NCBI GenBank assembly: GCA_025449645.1
Contig: JANWIY010000001.1
Location: forward strand, 1 to 42,224
DNA length: 42,224 nucleotides
Source of the DNA: Chitinophagaceae bacterium
GTDB lineage: Bacteria > Bacteroidota > Bacteroidia > Chitinophagales > Chitinophagaceae
Direction: 5' to 3'
The notes under the pieces are model-generated. The model did no database searches. It was not told the DNA's origin and worked only from the letters and a program-made list of their open reading frames with translations. The position numbers and the translations under genes were made by a program. Shown here one piece after another: positions 1 to 8,476 of the stretch (positions within the stretch are counted from its first letter, which is position 1; the number at the start of each line of letters is the position of its first letter).

Positions 1-947
1 CCTGCGAGGATATTCCTGGATTTCATGTCGGCTACTGCGGCCCTGGTCAATTCGGCACTGGGAAGGAACCAGCTTAGAAAAGTATGACTATCCCCGTCGG
101 GGTCCGGGATCACTCTGAAACTAACACACGGAATGCGGGAAAGCGTTTCCCGGAGATATTGATGGTTCTTTTTCTGAATACCCAGGAAAGTGTTGAGCTT
201 ACGGATTTGGGCCAGTCCCACGGCAGCATGCAATTCTGAAATCCGGAAATTATAACCCGGGAAAGGATGCAATTCTGCACCACGGTCAGTACCCTGGTGG
301 TCGTGCCCGTGATCCGAGTATCCGTCGCACCGGGTGTAAATGGTCTTATCGTTGGTCAGTATGGCCCCCCCTTCTGCGCAGGTGATGGTCTTTACAAAAT
401 CAAAAGAAAACGCGCCGGCATCGCCGATGGTGCCCAGGAATTTCCCTTTATAAGATGCCCCGATACTCTGGCATGCATCTTCCAGCATAATCAGCTTGTG
501 TTCCCTGCAGATGGCCTGGATTGCGTCCAGATCCGCCATGCTCCCGCACATATGAACAGGTATTATGCAGCGGGTGGCCGGCGTGATCGCCTTTTTTACC
601 GCCTGGGGATCCAGTGTCAGGGACTCGTTCACATCTGCGATCACCGGGATCGCGCCCACACTCAATACGGCCTCGAAGCTCGCTACGAACGTAAACGATG
701 GAATGATCACCTCATCTCCGGCTCCGATACCGAGGGCGGCCAGCGCTACGGTAAGCGCTGAAGTACCGCTGGACACAAGCTGGGCATAGCGGCAATGAAG
801 CTGTTTGCAAAGTGCCTCTTCAAGTTCCCTTGATTTCCATATTCCTTTTCGCGGTCCGTCGAAGCCGTAACGCATGAGGATTCCGGTTGACAAAACCTCG
901 TTGACTTCTTTTCTCTCTTCTTCTCCAAAAAATTCAAATCCGGGCAT
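1..947 (-). CDS. kdnA: KdnA-like 8-amino-3,8-dideoxy-octulosonate (Kdo8N) transaminase, partial
   Basis: This is a PLP-dependent aminotransferase of the DegT/DnrJ/EryC1 fold. The first 315 residues are in the window and the C-terminus lies beyond its left edge. The start is the ATG at 947 (MPGFEFFGEEE). Visible features are the SSGTSAL phosphate-binding turn (residues 59-65), LEDACQ with Asp157 for the pyridine nitrogen, and Lys186 in SFDFVKTITCAEGG as the likely Schiff-base lysine. From memory, the opening MPGFE-F-G-E-E, the GDEVI-P-FTFVAS stretch, VHMCGSM, KTITC-EGG and SDHGHDH match Shewanella KdnA closely. KdnA makes the 8-amino sugar that replaces Kdo in lipopolysaccharide. Its usual partner KdnB, an alcohol dehydrogenase, is not in view. 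The next gene is divergent with only about 32 bp between starts. The family is certain; the exact substrate is inferred. Confidence 0.8.
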   Translation of the reverse strand, partial: MPGFEFFGEEERKEVNEVLSTGILMRYGFDGPRKGIWKSRELEEALCKQLHCRYAQLVSSGTSALTVALAALGIGAGDEVIIPSFTFVASFEAVLSVGAIPVIADVNESLTLDPQAVKKAITPATRCIIPVHMCGSMADLDAIQAICREHKLIMLEDACQSIGASYKGKFLGTIGDAGAFSFDFVKTITCAEGGAILTNDKTIYTRCDGYSDHGHDHQGTDRGAELHPFPGYNFRISELHAAVGLAQIRKLNTFLGIQKKNHQYLRETLSRIPCVSFRVIPDPDGDSHTFLSWFLPSAELTRAAVADMKSRNILA

Positions 948-979
948 GGTCAGGTATGATTATGGATGGAAAAATATCG

Positions 980-1438
980 ATGTCCCCAAAGTTAAAATCT
1001 TTTATGCTCATCGCAGCGCTATTTGGCCTGCTTCCTTCCGTTCAGGGACAATCCCCGCAAAAAGGGAGGGCCTCAACAAGCACAGCCTCCCTGCAGGGGA
1101 AATGGTATCTGCAGGCTGTACTTCCAAGCGATACATCTGCCGGCCGTGTTCCCGAAATCAATTTTGATGTTCATCAGAATCATTTTTCGGGGAACACAGG
1201 ATGCAATGCCATGCGCGGCAACGTTCACATGACTGATTCTACGATTGCTTTCGATGATCAGGTGGTGACTACCAAGATGCTTTGCACCGGTTATAATGAA
1301 CAGGCATTTCTGAAAAATCTCATCCGCACCGACGGGTATAAAATTCGTAACGGCATGCTCATCCTGATGGTGGGTGGCACCGAGGTCTCCCGCTGGAGCA
1401 GGCAAATAATCAAACCTAAAAAAACACTAAAGGCCTGA
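980..1438 (+). CDS. secreted META-domain protein (HslJ-like)
   Basis: This is a 152-residue protein. A signal peptide (about residues 1-22, MSPKLKSF followed by a hydrophobic stretch ending QGQ) points to export or lipid-free periplasmic location. The mature part has the META/HslJ pattern: GKWYL near its start, FSGNTGCNAMRG in the middle, then a T-K-M-L-C segment and a long helix. META domains are small beta-rich folds; E. coli HslJ is linked to heat shock and novobiocin tolerance, but no biochemical activity is settled. An in-frame ATG at 956 would add eight residues before the signal peptide, so 980 is preferred. The gene is divergent from the KdnA-like gene, and pcrA follows 70 bp downstream. 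Confidence 0.75.
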   Translation: MSPKLKSFMLIAALFGLLPSVQGQSPQKGRASTSTASLQGKWYLQAVLPSDTSAGRVPEINFDVHQNHFSGNTGCNAMRGNVHMTDSTIAFDDQVVTTKMLCTGYNEQAFLKNLIRTDGYKIRNGMLILMVGGTEVSRWSRQIIKPKKTLKA

Positions 1439-1508
1439 GGGTTTTATTACTTATCCTCTTTTCAGCTTCCGGGGTGGCAGGCAATTACAGTCTTCGTAAA
1501 TTGCAGGC

Positions 1509-3869
1509 ATGCAGGATTACCTTCAGGGATTAAATGAAGCGCAGCAGGAGGCGGTGTTATATATCAATGGCCCTTTAATGATCGTTGCCGGCGCAGGCAG
1601 CGGAAAAACCAAAGTGCTGACTACAAGGATTGCGCACCTGATGAAAAGCGGGGTGGATGCTTTTAATATACTTGCCCTTACATTCACCAACAAGGCTGCC
1701 CGCGAAATGAAGGAACGCGTGGAGCATATCCTTGGAAACAATGAAGCCCGCAATCTCTACATCGGCACCTTCCATAGTGTTTTTGCGCGTATTCTCCGCG
1801 CTGAAGCGCCCCGGCTCGGCTATCCGCATCATTTCACCATTTACGATACGGACGACGCGAAGGCTGTGATTAAGACTGTTGTGAATGAACTCAACCTCGA
1901 CGATAAGCACTACAAACCGAATATCGTCTATAACCGGATTTCCCAGGCGAAAAACGGGTTGATAGGACCCGAAGCCTATGCGTCTGACTATTATATTCAA
2001 CAGGAAGATGTGCGCAGCAACCGGCCTGCCATTGCACAGATCTATGAAGCATATGCGAAACGCTGTTTTAAGAACGGGTCCATGGACTTTGATGACCTGC
2101 TCTTGAAATTCTATGAACTTCTGAAACATTTTCCCGAAAGCCTTCATAAATACCAGCACAAATTCAAGTATATCCTGATCGATGAGTTCCAGGATACCAA
2201 TCCGGCGCAATACGAGATCATTAAATTGCTGGGCGCAGTATATGAGAATGTTTGTGTGGTGGGAGACGATGCACAAAGTATATATAGTTTCCGCGGGGCC
2301 ACCATTGAAAATATTTTACAGTTCCAGAAGGATTATGATGATGTGAAAGTAGTTAAGCTGGAACAGAATTACCGCAGCACACAAAGCATCATCACGGTAG
2401 CCAATGAAGTAATCAAACAGAATAAGGGACAGATACCAAAGAATCTCTGGACGGAAAATGTTGAAGGAGAAAAAATCCGGCTCGTCCGTACGATGACCGA
2501 TAACGACGAAGGAAAATTTGTTGCCGATACCATACAGGAACAAAAACTCCGTAATCATTTTATCAACCGGGATTTTGCCATCCTGTACCGCACCAATTCC
2601 CAGAGCCGCGCATTTGAAGAAAGCCTACGGAGAATGGGCATACCCTATACCATTTACGGCGGCATCAGCTTTTACCAGCGAAAGGAAATCAAGGATTTTA
2701 TTTCTTACCTGCGGGTGATCGTAAACCCGAGCGATGAGGAATCCCTGAAAAGGATAATCAATTATCCTGCCCGCGGCATCGGGAAAAGCTCTATTGATAA
2801 AGCCGTTCTGGTGGCCAACGAAAAGAATATTCCGATGTGGGAAGTGCTCAACCAGGCAGCATCAGCGGGATATAAGGGCGCCACCCTGGAATCGGTCGGC
2901 CAGTTTGTACAGATGATAAAAAGCTTTGCCAGCATGCTGGCCACTAAAAATGCGTATGAAGTCGCGGTGCATGTAGGCAGGCAAACCAATATCGTAAAGG
3001 ATCTCTTTACTGACAAGACCACGGAGGGACTGGCACGTTATGAAAATATCCAGGAACTCCTGAATAGTATCAAGGAATGGGTGGATACCCAGCATAATCT
3101 TGCGCTGATTGATGAGGATGGAATTTTGACGGATCCGGCGTTGCAGGATAATGCACGCGGGCAGGCCGATCTTTCCACCTATCTGCAACAGATCACTTTA
3201 TTGACGGATGCGGATCAGAAAGATCCAAATGCGGATACCGTTAAGCTCATGACAATTCATTCGGCAAAAGGCCTTGAGTTTAGCTGCGTGTTCGCAGCAG
3301 GATTGGAAGAATCCCTTTTCCCCAATGCCATGGCCATCAATACGCGCGAAGAACTCGAAGAGGAAAGACGCTTGTTTTACGTGGTCATTACCCGGGCCAA
3401 ACAACATTTATGGATAAGTTATGCGAATAGCCGCTACCGTTTTGGTAGTGTTATCCAAAACGATCCAAGCCGGTTTATTGAAGAGATCCCGGAGGCGCAG
3501 CTCGACAGAAGTTATGCGGGAAGGAGCATGAAGAATCAGGGCAGCGGTTGGGCAAACCGCAGCGCATACGACCGCATGAACGGTGGTTATAGTCCTGGAA
3601 GTGCATCCGGTGAGAGATCAGCCAGGCCGGGTTATCTTCCTGTAAATATGAAGGGCTCAGGCCAGCAACATATTCCTTCCCTGGATTTCGCGCCCAGCGA
3701 TACCAGCAACCTGGCTGCCGGCGACAAAGTGGAACACCAGAAATTTGGTTTTGGTGAAGTTGTGCGTATGGAAGGATCTGTTCACAATCCAGTTGCCACC
3801 GTGAACTTTATTTTGGGCGGAGAAAAAAAGATCATGCTGAATTATGCGAAGCTGAGGATAGTGAGGTAA
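1509..3869 (+). CDS. pcrA: ATP-dependent DNA helicase PcrA/UvrD, superfamily 1
   Basis: This is a full-length 786-residue UvrD/PcrA/Rep-type 3'-5' helicase, acting in nucleotide-excision and mismatch repair and in clearing stalled forks. It shows the Q motif LNEAQQEAV (8-16), Walker A AGAGSGKT (27-34), motif Ia TFTNKAA, motif II DEFQDT (225-230), motif III GDDAQSIYSFRGA (252-264), motif IV QNYRS, motif V TIHSAKGLEF and motif VI VVITRAK. The C-terminal GDKVEHQKFGFGEVV segment is the Tudor-like domain that lets PcrA bind RNA polymerase. The ATG at 1509 is well placed ahead of the Q motif. The gene sits within 30 kb of polA, uvrB and recA. The end of the gene runs directly into an intergenic repeat. 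Confidence 0.97.
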   Translation: MQDYLQGLNEAQQEAVLYINGPLMIVAGAGSGKTKVLTTRIAHLMKSGVDAFNILALTFTNKAAREMKERVEHILGNNEARNLYIGTFHSVFARILRAEAPRLGYPHHFTIYDTDDAKAVIKTVVNELNLDDKHYKPNIVYNRISQAKNGLIGPEAYASDYYIQQEDVRSNRPAIAQIYEAYAKRCFKNGSMDFDDLLLKFYELLKHFPESLHKYQHKFKYILIDEFQDTNPAQYEIIKLLGAVYENVCVVGDDAQSIYSFRGATIENILQFQKDYDDVKVVKLEQNYRSTQSIITVANEVIKQNKGQIPKNLWTENVEGEKIRLVRTMTDNDEGKFVADTIQEQKLRNHFINRDFAILYRTNSQSRAFEESLRRMGIPYTIYGGISFYQRKEIKDFISYLRVIVNPSDEESLKRIINYPARGIGKSSIDKAVLVANEKNIPMWEVLNQAASAGYKGATLESVGQFVQMIKSFASMLATKNAYEVAVHVGRQTNIVKDLFTDKTTEGLARYENIQELLNSIKEWVDTQHNLALIDEDGILTDPALQDNARGQADLSTYLQQITLLTDADQKDPNADTVKLMTIHSAKGLEFSCVFAAGLEESLFPNAMAINTREELEEERRLFYVVITRAKQHLWISYANSRYRFGSVIQNDPSRFIEEIPEAQLDRSYAGRSMKNQGSGWANRSAYDRMNGGYSPGSASGERSARPGYLPVNMKGSGQQHIPSLDFAPSDTSNLAAGDKVEHQKFGFGEVVRMEGSVHNPVATVNFILGGEKKIMLNYAKLRIVR

Positions 3870-3950
3870 TGTGCTCATTTGAAAATTTGAAAATGTGCTC
3901 ATGTCTTGCCCACCGAAGCGCAGAGAAGGCGGAGTCTAATTTGAAAATTT
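3868..3950 (-). repeat. octamer array with GGGCAAG-type core, copy 1
   Basis: Read on the minus strand, this is an 8-bp periodic stretch (ATTTTCAA, ATTTTCAA, ATGAGCAC and variants) next to a core of about 30 bp containing TGCGCTTCGGTGGGCAAG (3909-3926). A further ATTTTCAA octamer follows on the far side of the core. It starts at the pcrA stop codon and runs through the last codons of the ArsC-like gene. The copy at 4269-4432 is in the opposite orientation, so the two bracket that gene. Related copies lie at 23292-23387 and 34033-34072. Confidence 0.7.
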
Positions 3951-4268
3951 GGTTTCGCTGCCGCTGAATATCTTCCGTCCCGCGATAATAACTGGTCTTT
4001 TCAGAAATGTATAATCCTGAAGAATAAGATTTCGGAAATCATTTTCTCCGAGCTTTTTGTCTTTTAGACCCATGGATTTATATTTTATGGCGCGGCGGCT
4101 GAACAGCGCTTCGTAAGAGCCGATCAGCTTTTTCATTTCATCGAGCTGTACGGGAGTAATCTGATCCGTTTTTATGTCCTGAAATTCAAATCCCTTTTCT
4201 TTAAGTCGTGCTTCTTTGATGATCCTGCGGCAGGTGTCGCAACTGGAAAGACAATAAACTTTTTTCAT
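3936..4268 (-). CDS. ArsC/Spx-like thioredoxin-fold protein
   Basis: This 110-residue protein belongs to the arsenate reductase-like (ArsC/Spx/YffB) glutaredoxin-fold group. The N-terminal MKKVYCLSSCDTCRR carries C10-x-x-C13, with an extra Cys6. The alternation FEFQDIKTDQIT and the conserved LKRPVII near residue 90 are typical of the family. The CxxC resembles Bacteroidota homologues annotated as arsenate reductase-like; arsenate reduction itself cannot be claimed without the ArsC Arg triad. A TTG one codon upstream is in frame, but the ATG at 4268 is the better start. The last codons (KFSN) and the DNA just upstream of the start are both built from the octamer repeat. It is convergent with pcrA. 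Confidence 0.8.
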   Translation of the reverse strand: MKKVYCLSSCDTCRRIIKEARLKEKGFEFQDIKTDQITPVQLDEMKKLIGSYEALFSRRAIKYKSMGLKDKKLGENDFRNLILQDYTFLKRPVIIAGRKIFSGSETKFSN

Positions 4269-4432
4269 CAATTTTCAAATTATCAAATGAGTCACACCTT
4301 CGCTGGGCTTTGGTGGGCAAAGAATTATCAAATTAGCCCCACCTCCTCTGTGCTTAAGCAGGCAAGGCATTTTCACCCACTTTCCATGCTCTTCGATCGG
4401 CAAAGCACTAGCACATTTACACATTAGCTCTC
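4269..4432 (+). repeat. octamer array with GGGCAAG-type core, copy 2 (two to three units)
   Basis: This fills the gap between the GH25 and ArsC-like genes. Plus-strand octamers (ATTTTCAA, ATTATCAA, ATGAGTCA) lead into a core containing GGGCTTTGGTGGGCAAAG (4304-4321). A second degraded core, GTGCTTAAGCAGGCAAGG (near 4351-4368), and a third with GATCGGCAAAGCAC follow, and the stretch ends with ATTTACAC and ATTAGCTC. It is oriented opposite to the copy at 3868-3950. No gene is visible inside it. Confidence 0.65.
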
Positions 4433-4434
4433 TT

Positions 4435-5229
4435 TTACTCTAACAATAATTTCTGAAACGATACCGAGTCTCCGTTGAAAACGTCAAAATCCACGTTTGT
4501 ATAAATTCCGTTCACGCGCCCCCTTTCATTATGCTGCCAGAAACTCCAGGGCCTGTAGATCCGCGGTTGCACCGGCTGAAGGTAGTGGGCAACCCATAAG
4601 AAATATCCGTCAAAATCATCTTTCAGGTATCGTTCATAAAAATCGACATTGGTATAGACTATCGGTGGAGTTCCATAATATGACCGGACGGTCTCCAGCC
4701 ATTCCTTGGCCCTTTCCCTTATTTTCTCGGGAGGCACGCCATTCGTTTCTTCAATATCCAGCACCGGTGGCAGGTCTCCCGGCATCAGCGTTACGGAGTT
4801 GATGAAATTTTCCGCCTGAGCCCGGCCGCTCTTTGCTGGCAGAAAATAATGGTAGGCCCCACGGGTTATTCCAGCGCTTTTTATTTTGGTCCAGTTGCGG
4901 TCGAACATCGCATCTTCATTTCCGAGACCTTCGGTTGCCTTGATGAATGCAAAGCTGATATGAATATTATTTACCTGCATCTCTTTTACAGATTGCCAGT
5001 TGATCGTACTCTGGTATTTGGAAACATCAATGCCATGAATGGAATAATTCGTCGGGATCTCTATCCCGAATTGGGGATACTCTACAAAGCCGGCCTTCTT
5101 TGACAACGCCCACTGGTAAAGCGATACCAGCACCATGAGGATAATGGCAGTCGACAGGATAAATACGAGTATTTTCCAGATTCTACTCCTGATTCTCCAG
5201 ATTCTATTCCTGATTTTGGCCATATGCAT
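4435..5229 (-). CDS. membrane-anchored GH25 family lysozyme
   Basis: This 264-residue protein should cleave the MurNAc-GlcNAc bond of peptidoglycan. A basic N-terminus (KIRNRIWRIRSRIWK) precedes one transmembrane helix at about 19-38, so the enzyme is tethered with its catalytic domain in the periplasm. The GH25 signature is clear: HGIDVSKYQ with Asp68, FAFIKATEG (94-101), and PPVLDIEETNG with Asp158 and Glu160 as the catalytic acids. The C-terminal SFWQHNERGRVNGI and VDFDVFNG segments complete the barrel. The start is the ATG at 5229 or the one two codons on (5223). An exact TAnnTTTG box lies 13 bp upstream. The gene is divergent from the radical SAM gene. Confidence 0.9.
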   Translation of the reverse strand: MHMAKIRNRIWRIRSRIWKILVFILSTAIILMVLVSLYQWALSKKAGFVEYPQFGIEIPTNYSIHGIDVSKYQSTINWQSVKEMQVNNIHISFAFIKATEGLGNEDAMFDRNWTKIKSAGITRGAYHYFLPAKSGRAQAENFINSVTLMPGDLPPVLDIEETNGVPPEKIRERAKEWLETVRSYYGTPPIVYTNVDFYERYLKDDFDGYFLWVAHYLQPVQPRIYRPWSFWQHNERGRVNGIYTNVDFDVFNGDSVSFQKLLLE

Positions 5230-5242
5230 ACTTAAGCGATTG

Positions 5243-5250
5243 CAAATATA
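5243..5250 (-). promoter_or_regulatory. -7 box of GH25 gene promoter
   Basis: TATATTTG on the minus strand is an exact match to the Bacteroidota TAnnTTTG -7 element, 13 bp upstream of the GH25 ATG at 5229. A matching TTTG -33 element is not evident. Confidence 0.5.
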
Positions 5251-5317
5251 GACTCCGAAGTACTGTTAACGAAGCTATTCGCTCTTTCGGTTTTTTAAAA
5301 CTAAATTTATACCGTAT

Positions 5318-6349
5318 ATGCCTGATTTTAACTTGAACGATACGGTGAACCTGTTTTCCAAACTCAGCCTGCGCCGGGGGTGGAACGGGGTGAAAGTGCT
5401 GTCGAGTTATTATGTGAGCAAGTGGACCCGCAGACCTGTTCAATGGGGCGTGCCCGTTTCGATTTCTTTCGAACCCACCACCTCATGCAATTTGCGTTGT
5501 CCCGAATGTCCGAGCGGACTACGTTCATTCACCCGTCCGACCGGCATGCTTGAAAAGGAATTTTTCCAGGATATGATCAACCAGCTTGCGCCCGATCTGC
5601 TTTATCTCACTTTTTATTTTCAGGGAGAACCCTATTTAAATCCGGAGTTTTTGACGATGGTTGAATATGCGTCCGGGAAAAAAATCTATACGGCCACTTC
5701 AACAAACGCGCACTATCTGAACGATGAAAATGCTCGTAAAACGGTGGAGAGCGGGCTGGACAGGTTGATCATCTCCATAGACGGCACAACACAGGAAGTG
5801 TACAGTCAGTACCGTGTAGGCGGACAGCTGGAAAAGGTGCTTGCGGGCGCGACAAATATTGTAAAGTGGAAAAAAAAGCTGGGCAGCAAAACACCTTTTA
5901 TTTTTTTCCAGTTTCTCGTTGTGCGCCCCAATGAACACCAGATGGAAGAAGCAAGAGCCCTGGCGAAAAAAACAGGCGTTGACGGGATCCGGTTCAAGAG
6001 CGCACAGATTTATGATTACAAACACGATCCCAACCAACTCATCCCTCAGCACAGCGGGCTGACTCGTTATCGTAAAAGACCTGATGGGACTTATGAATCA
6101 AAAAATCACTTGAATAACCATTGTTGGCGCCTCTGGAAGGCTCCGGTAATTACCTGGGACGGACTGGTTGTGCCCTGTTGTTTTGATAAAGATGCCGCGC
6201 ACCGGATGGGTGACATCAGGAAAAAATCTTTCAGGGAAATTTGGCAGGATGAAGAATATGTCCATTTTCGGAGACAAATCCTTCAGGGCCGTTCAAATAT
6301 TGATATTTGCTCAAATTGCAGTGAGGGCGTAAAGGTTTGGGGTAGCTGA
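5318..6349 (+). CDS. radical SAM/SPASM domain protein
   Basis: This 343-residue enzyme uses a [4Fe-4S] cluster to cleave S-adenosylmethionine. The radical SAM motif SCNLRCPECPSG supplies Cys57, Cys61 and Cys64. The SPASM region has Cys269 (NHCWRLW), Cys287 and Cys288 (VVPCCFDKDA), and Cys331 and Cys334 (DICSNCSEG), enough for an auxiliary cluster. The MGDIRKKSFREIWQDEEY signature is typical of SPASM proteins. SPASM enzymes often modify peptides or sugars, but no precursor peptide ORF is evident next to it, so the substrate is unknown. The ATG at 5318 follows a near-consensus -7 box, TAAATTTA (5302-5309). The MarR gene starts 14 bp after the stop, so the two are probably co-transcribed. Confidence 0.88.
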   Translation: MPDFNLNDTVNLFSKLSLRRGWNGVKVLSSYYVSKWTRRPVQWGVPVSISFEPTTSCNLRCPECPSGLRSFTRPTGMLEKEFFQDMINQLAPDLLYLTFYFQGEPYLNPEFLTMVEYASGKKIYTATSTNAHYLNDENARKTVESGLDRLIISIDGTTQEVYSQYRVGGQLEKVLAGATNIVKWKKKLGSKTPFIFFQFLVVRPNEHQMEEARALAKKTGVDGIRFKSAQIYDYKHDPNQLIPQHSGLTRYRKRPDGTYESKNHLNNHCWRLWKAPVITWDGLVVPCCFDKDAAHRMGDIRKKSFREIWQDEEYVHFRRQILQGRSNIDICSNCSEGVKVWGS

Positions 6350-6363
6350 ATCAAATACAGGCT

Positions 6364-6825
6364 ATGAGTTTAGAAAACGATATCAACCAGCACGCATTCC
6401 GGAATGAATACCAGAAGTCTGTTTTGAATCTTATTTACACCTTCAACTGGATGAATGAGCGACTCAACAAAGAGTTCGAACCATTTGATATAACCCAGCA
6501 GCAGTTTAATATTTTGCGCATTTTGCGCGGCGCAGGTCAGCCACTGTCGACGCTCCAGATCCGGCAACGAATGCTCGATAAGATGAGCGATACCAGCCGG
6601 ATCGTGGACCGTCTCGTGAAAAAGGGCCTGGTAAAAAAAACTGTTTGTCGTGAGGACCGTCGCCTCGTGGACGTGCTGCTAACCGAAAAAGGCAAAAAAT
6701 TATTGCAACATATGGATGAACTGGAACCCGAATTTGACGCCGTAATTCAAAACCTGAATCAGGCGGAAGCCAGACAATTAAATGAATTGCTGGATAAGAT
6801 CAGAACAACAAATAAAGGGTCATAG
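6364..6825 (+). CDS. MarR family winged-helix regulator
   Basis: This 153-residue protein is a dimeric DNA-binding repressor of the MarR type. The core reads DITQQQFNILRILRGAGQ (helices 2-3), then LSTLQIRQRMLDKMSDTSRIVDRLVKKGLV (recognition helix) and the wing CREDRRLVDVLLTEKGKKLL. The long N- and C-terminal helices form the dimer interface. The ligand is unknown. It lies 14 bp downstream of the radical SAM gene and may regulate that operon or the next gene, whose promoter begins six bases after the stop codon. No clear palindromic operator was found. Confidence 0.88.
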   Translation: MSLENDINQHAFRNEYQKSVLNLIYTFNWMNERLNKEFEPFDITQQQFNILRILRGAGQPLSTLQIRQRMLDKMSDTSRIVDRLVKKGLVKKTVCREDRRLVDVLLTEKGKKLLQHMDELEPEFDAVIQNLNQAEARQLNELLDKIRTTNKGS

Positions 6826-6830
6826 ATGCT

Positions 6831-6838
6831 TACATTTG
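6831..6838 (+). promoter_or_regulatory. -7 box of GHL10 gene promoter
   Basis: TACATTTG matches TAnnTTTG exactly and lies 31 bp upstream of the ATG at 6870 and just after the MarR stop codon. This suggests the hydrolase gene has its own promoter. No -33 TTTG is apparent. Confidence 0.5.
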
Positions 6839-6869
6839 CGCAAAATTATCTTCAGCGTTGGGATTACTT

Positions 6870-8402
6870 ATGAAAAGATTTCTTCTTGCCTCCGTACCGT
6901 TTTTTTTCTCATTGATTGTATTCGGCCAGCCGAAATATGAATTCCGTGCTGTTTGGATTGCCACGGTTGAGAATATTGACTGGCCTTCGCGAGGGAATTA
7001 TAATACCTCATTACAAAAGGAGGAATTTATCCATCAGCTGGACATGCACCAGCGCAACGGCATGAATGCGGTTATCGTTCAGGTAAGGCCTGCCTGTGAT
7101 GCATTTTTCCCTTCGGCATTTGAGCCCTGGAGCGAATGGCTTACCGGAGTGCAGGGAAAAGCGCCGACACCATTTTATGATCCCATGGAATTCATGATCA
7201 GGGAAGCCCATAAAAGAGGAATGGAATTTCATGCCTGGTGCAATCCATATCGAGCTGTTTTCCGGATAAACCGGTCATCCATTGCTGTAAATCATATTAC
7301 GCGCGTTCACCCTGACTGGGTCATCACTTATGGTGATACCCAATACCTGGATCCCGGTAATAAGGAAGTTCAATTGTATGTGGTTTCGGTTATCCGGGAT
7401 ATGCTGAGGAGATATGATGTTGATGCCATTCATTTTGACGATTATTTTTACCCCTACCGAATCTCAGGAAAAGAATTTCCTGATGATGAATCTTTTGCAA
7501 AAGATGGAAACGGGATGGATAAAGAAACCTGGCGAAGGAGCAATGTGGATTCCGTCATCCTCATGCTGAGCCGTATGATCCATCAGGAAAAAAAGAACTG
7601 TAAGTTTGGCATCAGTCCGTTCGGCGTTTGGAGAAATCTCTCCAAAGATTCCCTGGGAAGTGATACACATGCCGGCCAAACGAATTATGATGATCTCTAT
7701 GCAGATATCTTGTTATGGTTGAAAAACGGATGGGTTGATTATATTGTACCGCAACTTTATTGGGAGTTTGAACAGAAAAACGCGCCATTCGGTGTTTTAC
7801 TGGATTGGTGGAGCAAACACAGTTATGGCCGTCCATGCTATATTGGATTGGGAATTTACCGGGCGGGGTCTAATATTTATTGGAGAAATAAGAATCAGTT
7901 ACCCCGGCAATTGGCGGCTATACGCAACACGCCCGATATCGGCGGCATGGTTTATTTCAGCAGCACTTCCTTTGAAAAAAATCCCTACGGATGGAACGAC
8001 AGTCTCCGGGAACATTATTATAATTATCCGGCGCTGATCGCGCCCATGCCCTGGATTGACAGTATAAAGCCATCCCCACCGCTGATAAAAATCATTACCA
8101 GGAAGGATTCCCTGATCATTCAATTTGAAAAAGGAAATGCAGCAGACACGCTGCGTGGATATGCAGTATATAAAACCACAGGAAAGTTACCTGCGGATGC
8201 TGCAGGAAATCTAAGTACGGATTCTGAAAGGGTATACATGTTTATTCCAAATAATGAAAATGCGCAACTCCGTTTCGATGTACAGGATTTGCTCATGCAC
8301 AAAGAGGAACGGTATTATGTTACCGCCATCAGCAGGACAAACAATGAAAGTCTGCCTATTCTACTTTATGCGTCGGGGCTGAATTTAACGGCCGCTCCTT
8401 AA
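6870..8402 (+). CDS. secreted GHL10-type glycoside hydrolase-like protein (YngK/DUF187 family)
   Basis: This 510-residue exported protein has a signal peptide in residues 1-20 (MKRFLLAS, hydrophobic core, VFGQ). The rest shows the glycosyl-hydrolase-like 10 (formerly DUF187) barrel: EFRAVWIATVENIDWPS at the start, NAVIVQVRPACDAFFPS, FHAWCNPYRA, and DAIHFDDYFYPY with adjacent acidic residues at the strand end expected for catalysis. It then shows FGISPFGVWRN and DYIVPQLYW. After about residue 400 comes a fibronectin-III-like segment ending at the C-terminus. Members are thought to act on cell-wall or exopolysaccharide glycans; the substrate is not known. A longer frame begins at a TTG (6858), but the ATG at 6870 sits directly before the signal peptide. 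Confidence 0.85.
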   Translation: MKRFLLASVPFFFSLIVFGQPKYEFRAVWIATVENIDWPSRGNYNTSLQKEEFIHQLDMHQRNGMNAVIVQVRPACDAFFPSAFEPWSEWLTGVQGKAPTPFYDPMEFMIREAHKRGMEFHAWCNPYRAVFRINRSSIAVNHITRVHPDWVITYGDTQYLDPGNKEVQLYVVSVIRDMLRRYDVDAIHFDDYFYPYRISGKEFPDDESFAKDGNGMDKETWRRSNVDSVILMLSRMIHQEKKNCKFGISPFGVWRNLSKDSLGSDTHAGQTNYDDLYADILLWLKNGWVDYIVPQLYWEFEQKNAPFGVLLDWWSKHSYGRPCYIGLGIYRAGSNIYWRNKNQLPRQLAAIRNTPDIGGMVYFSSTSFEKNPYGWNDSLREHYYNYPALIAPMPWIDSIKPSPPLIKIITRKDSLIIQFEKGNAADTLRGYAVYKTTGKLPADAAGNLSTDSERVYMFIPNNENAQLRFDVQDLLMHKEERYYVTAISRTNNESLPILLYASGLNLTAAP

Positions 8403-8443
8403 AGAGAGATTCCCTGTATCGCTCGAATATCTGCCCAATAGCT

Positions 8444-8451
8444 TAATTTTG
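8444..8451 (+). promoter_or_regulatory. -7 box of GH3 operon promoter
   Basis: TAATTTTG matches TAnnTTTG exactly and lies 25 bp upstream of the GH3 ATG at 8477. It probably drives the four-gene run that ends with mtgA. Confidence 0.5.
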
Positions 8452-8476
8452 AGGCAATCAATACCTCCCATTTTCA

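Noticed and set aside
1575-2276. 233-codon minus-strand ORF
   Set aside because: It lies entirely within pcrA, whose helicase motifs are unmistakable; a shadow frame.
6858-6869. Longer start for the GHL10 gene
   Set aside because: The codon at 6858 is TTG; the ATG at 6870 begins a standard signal peptide.
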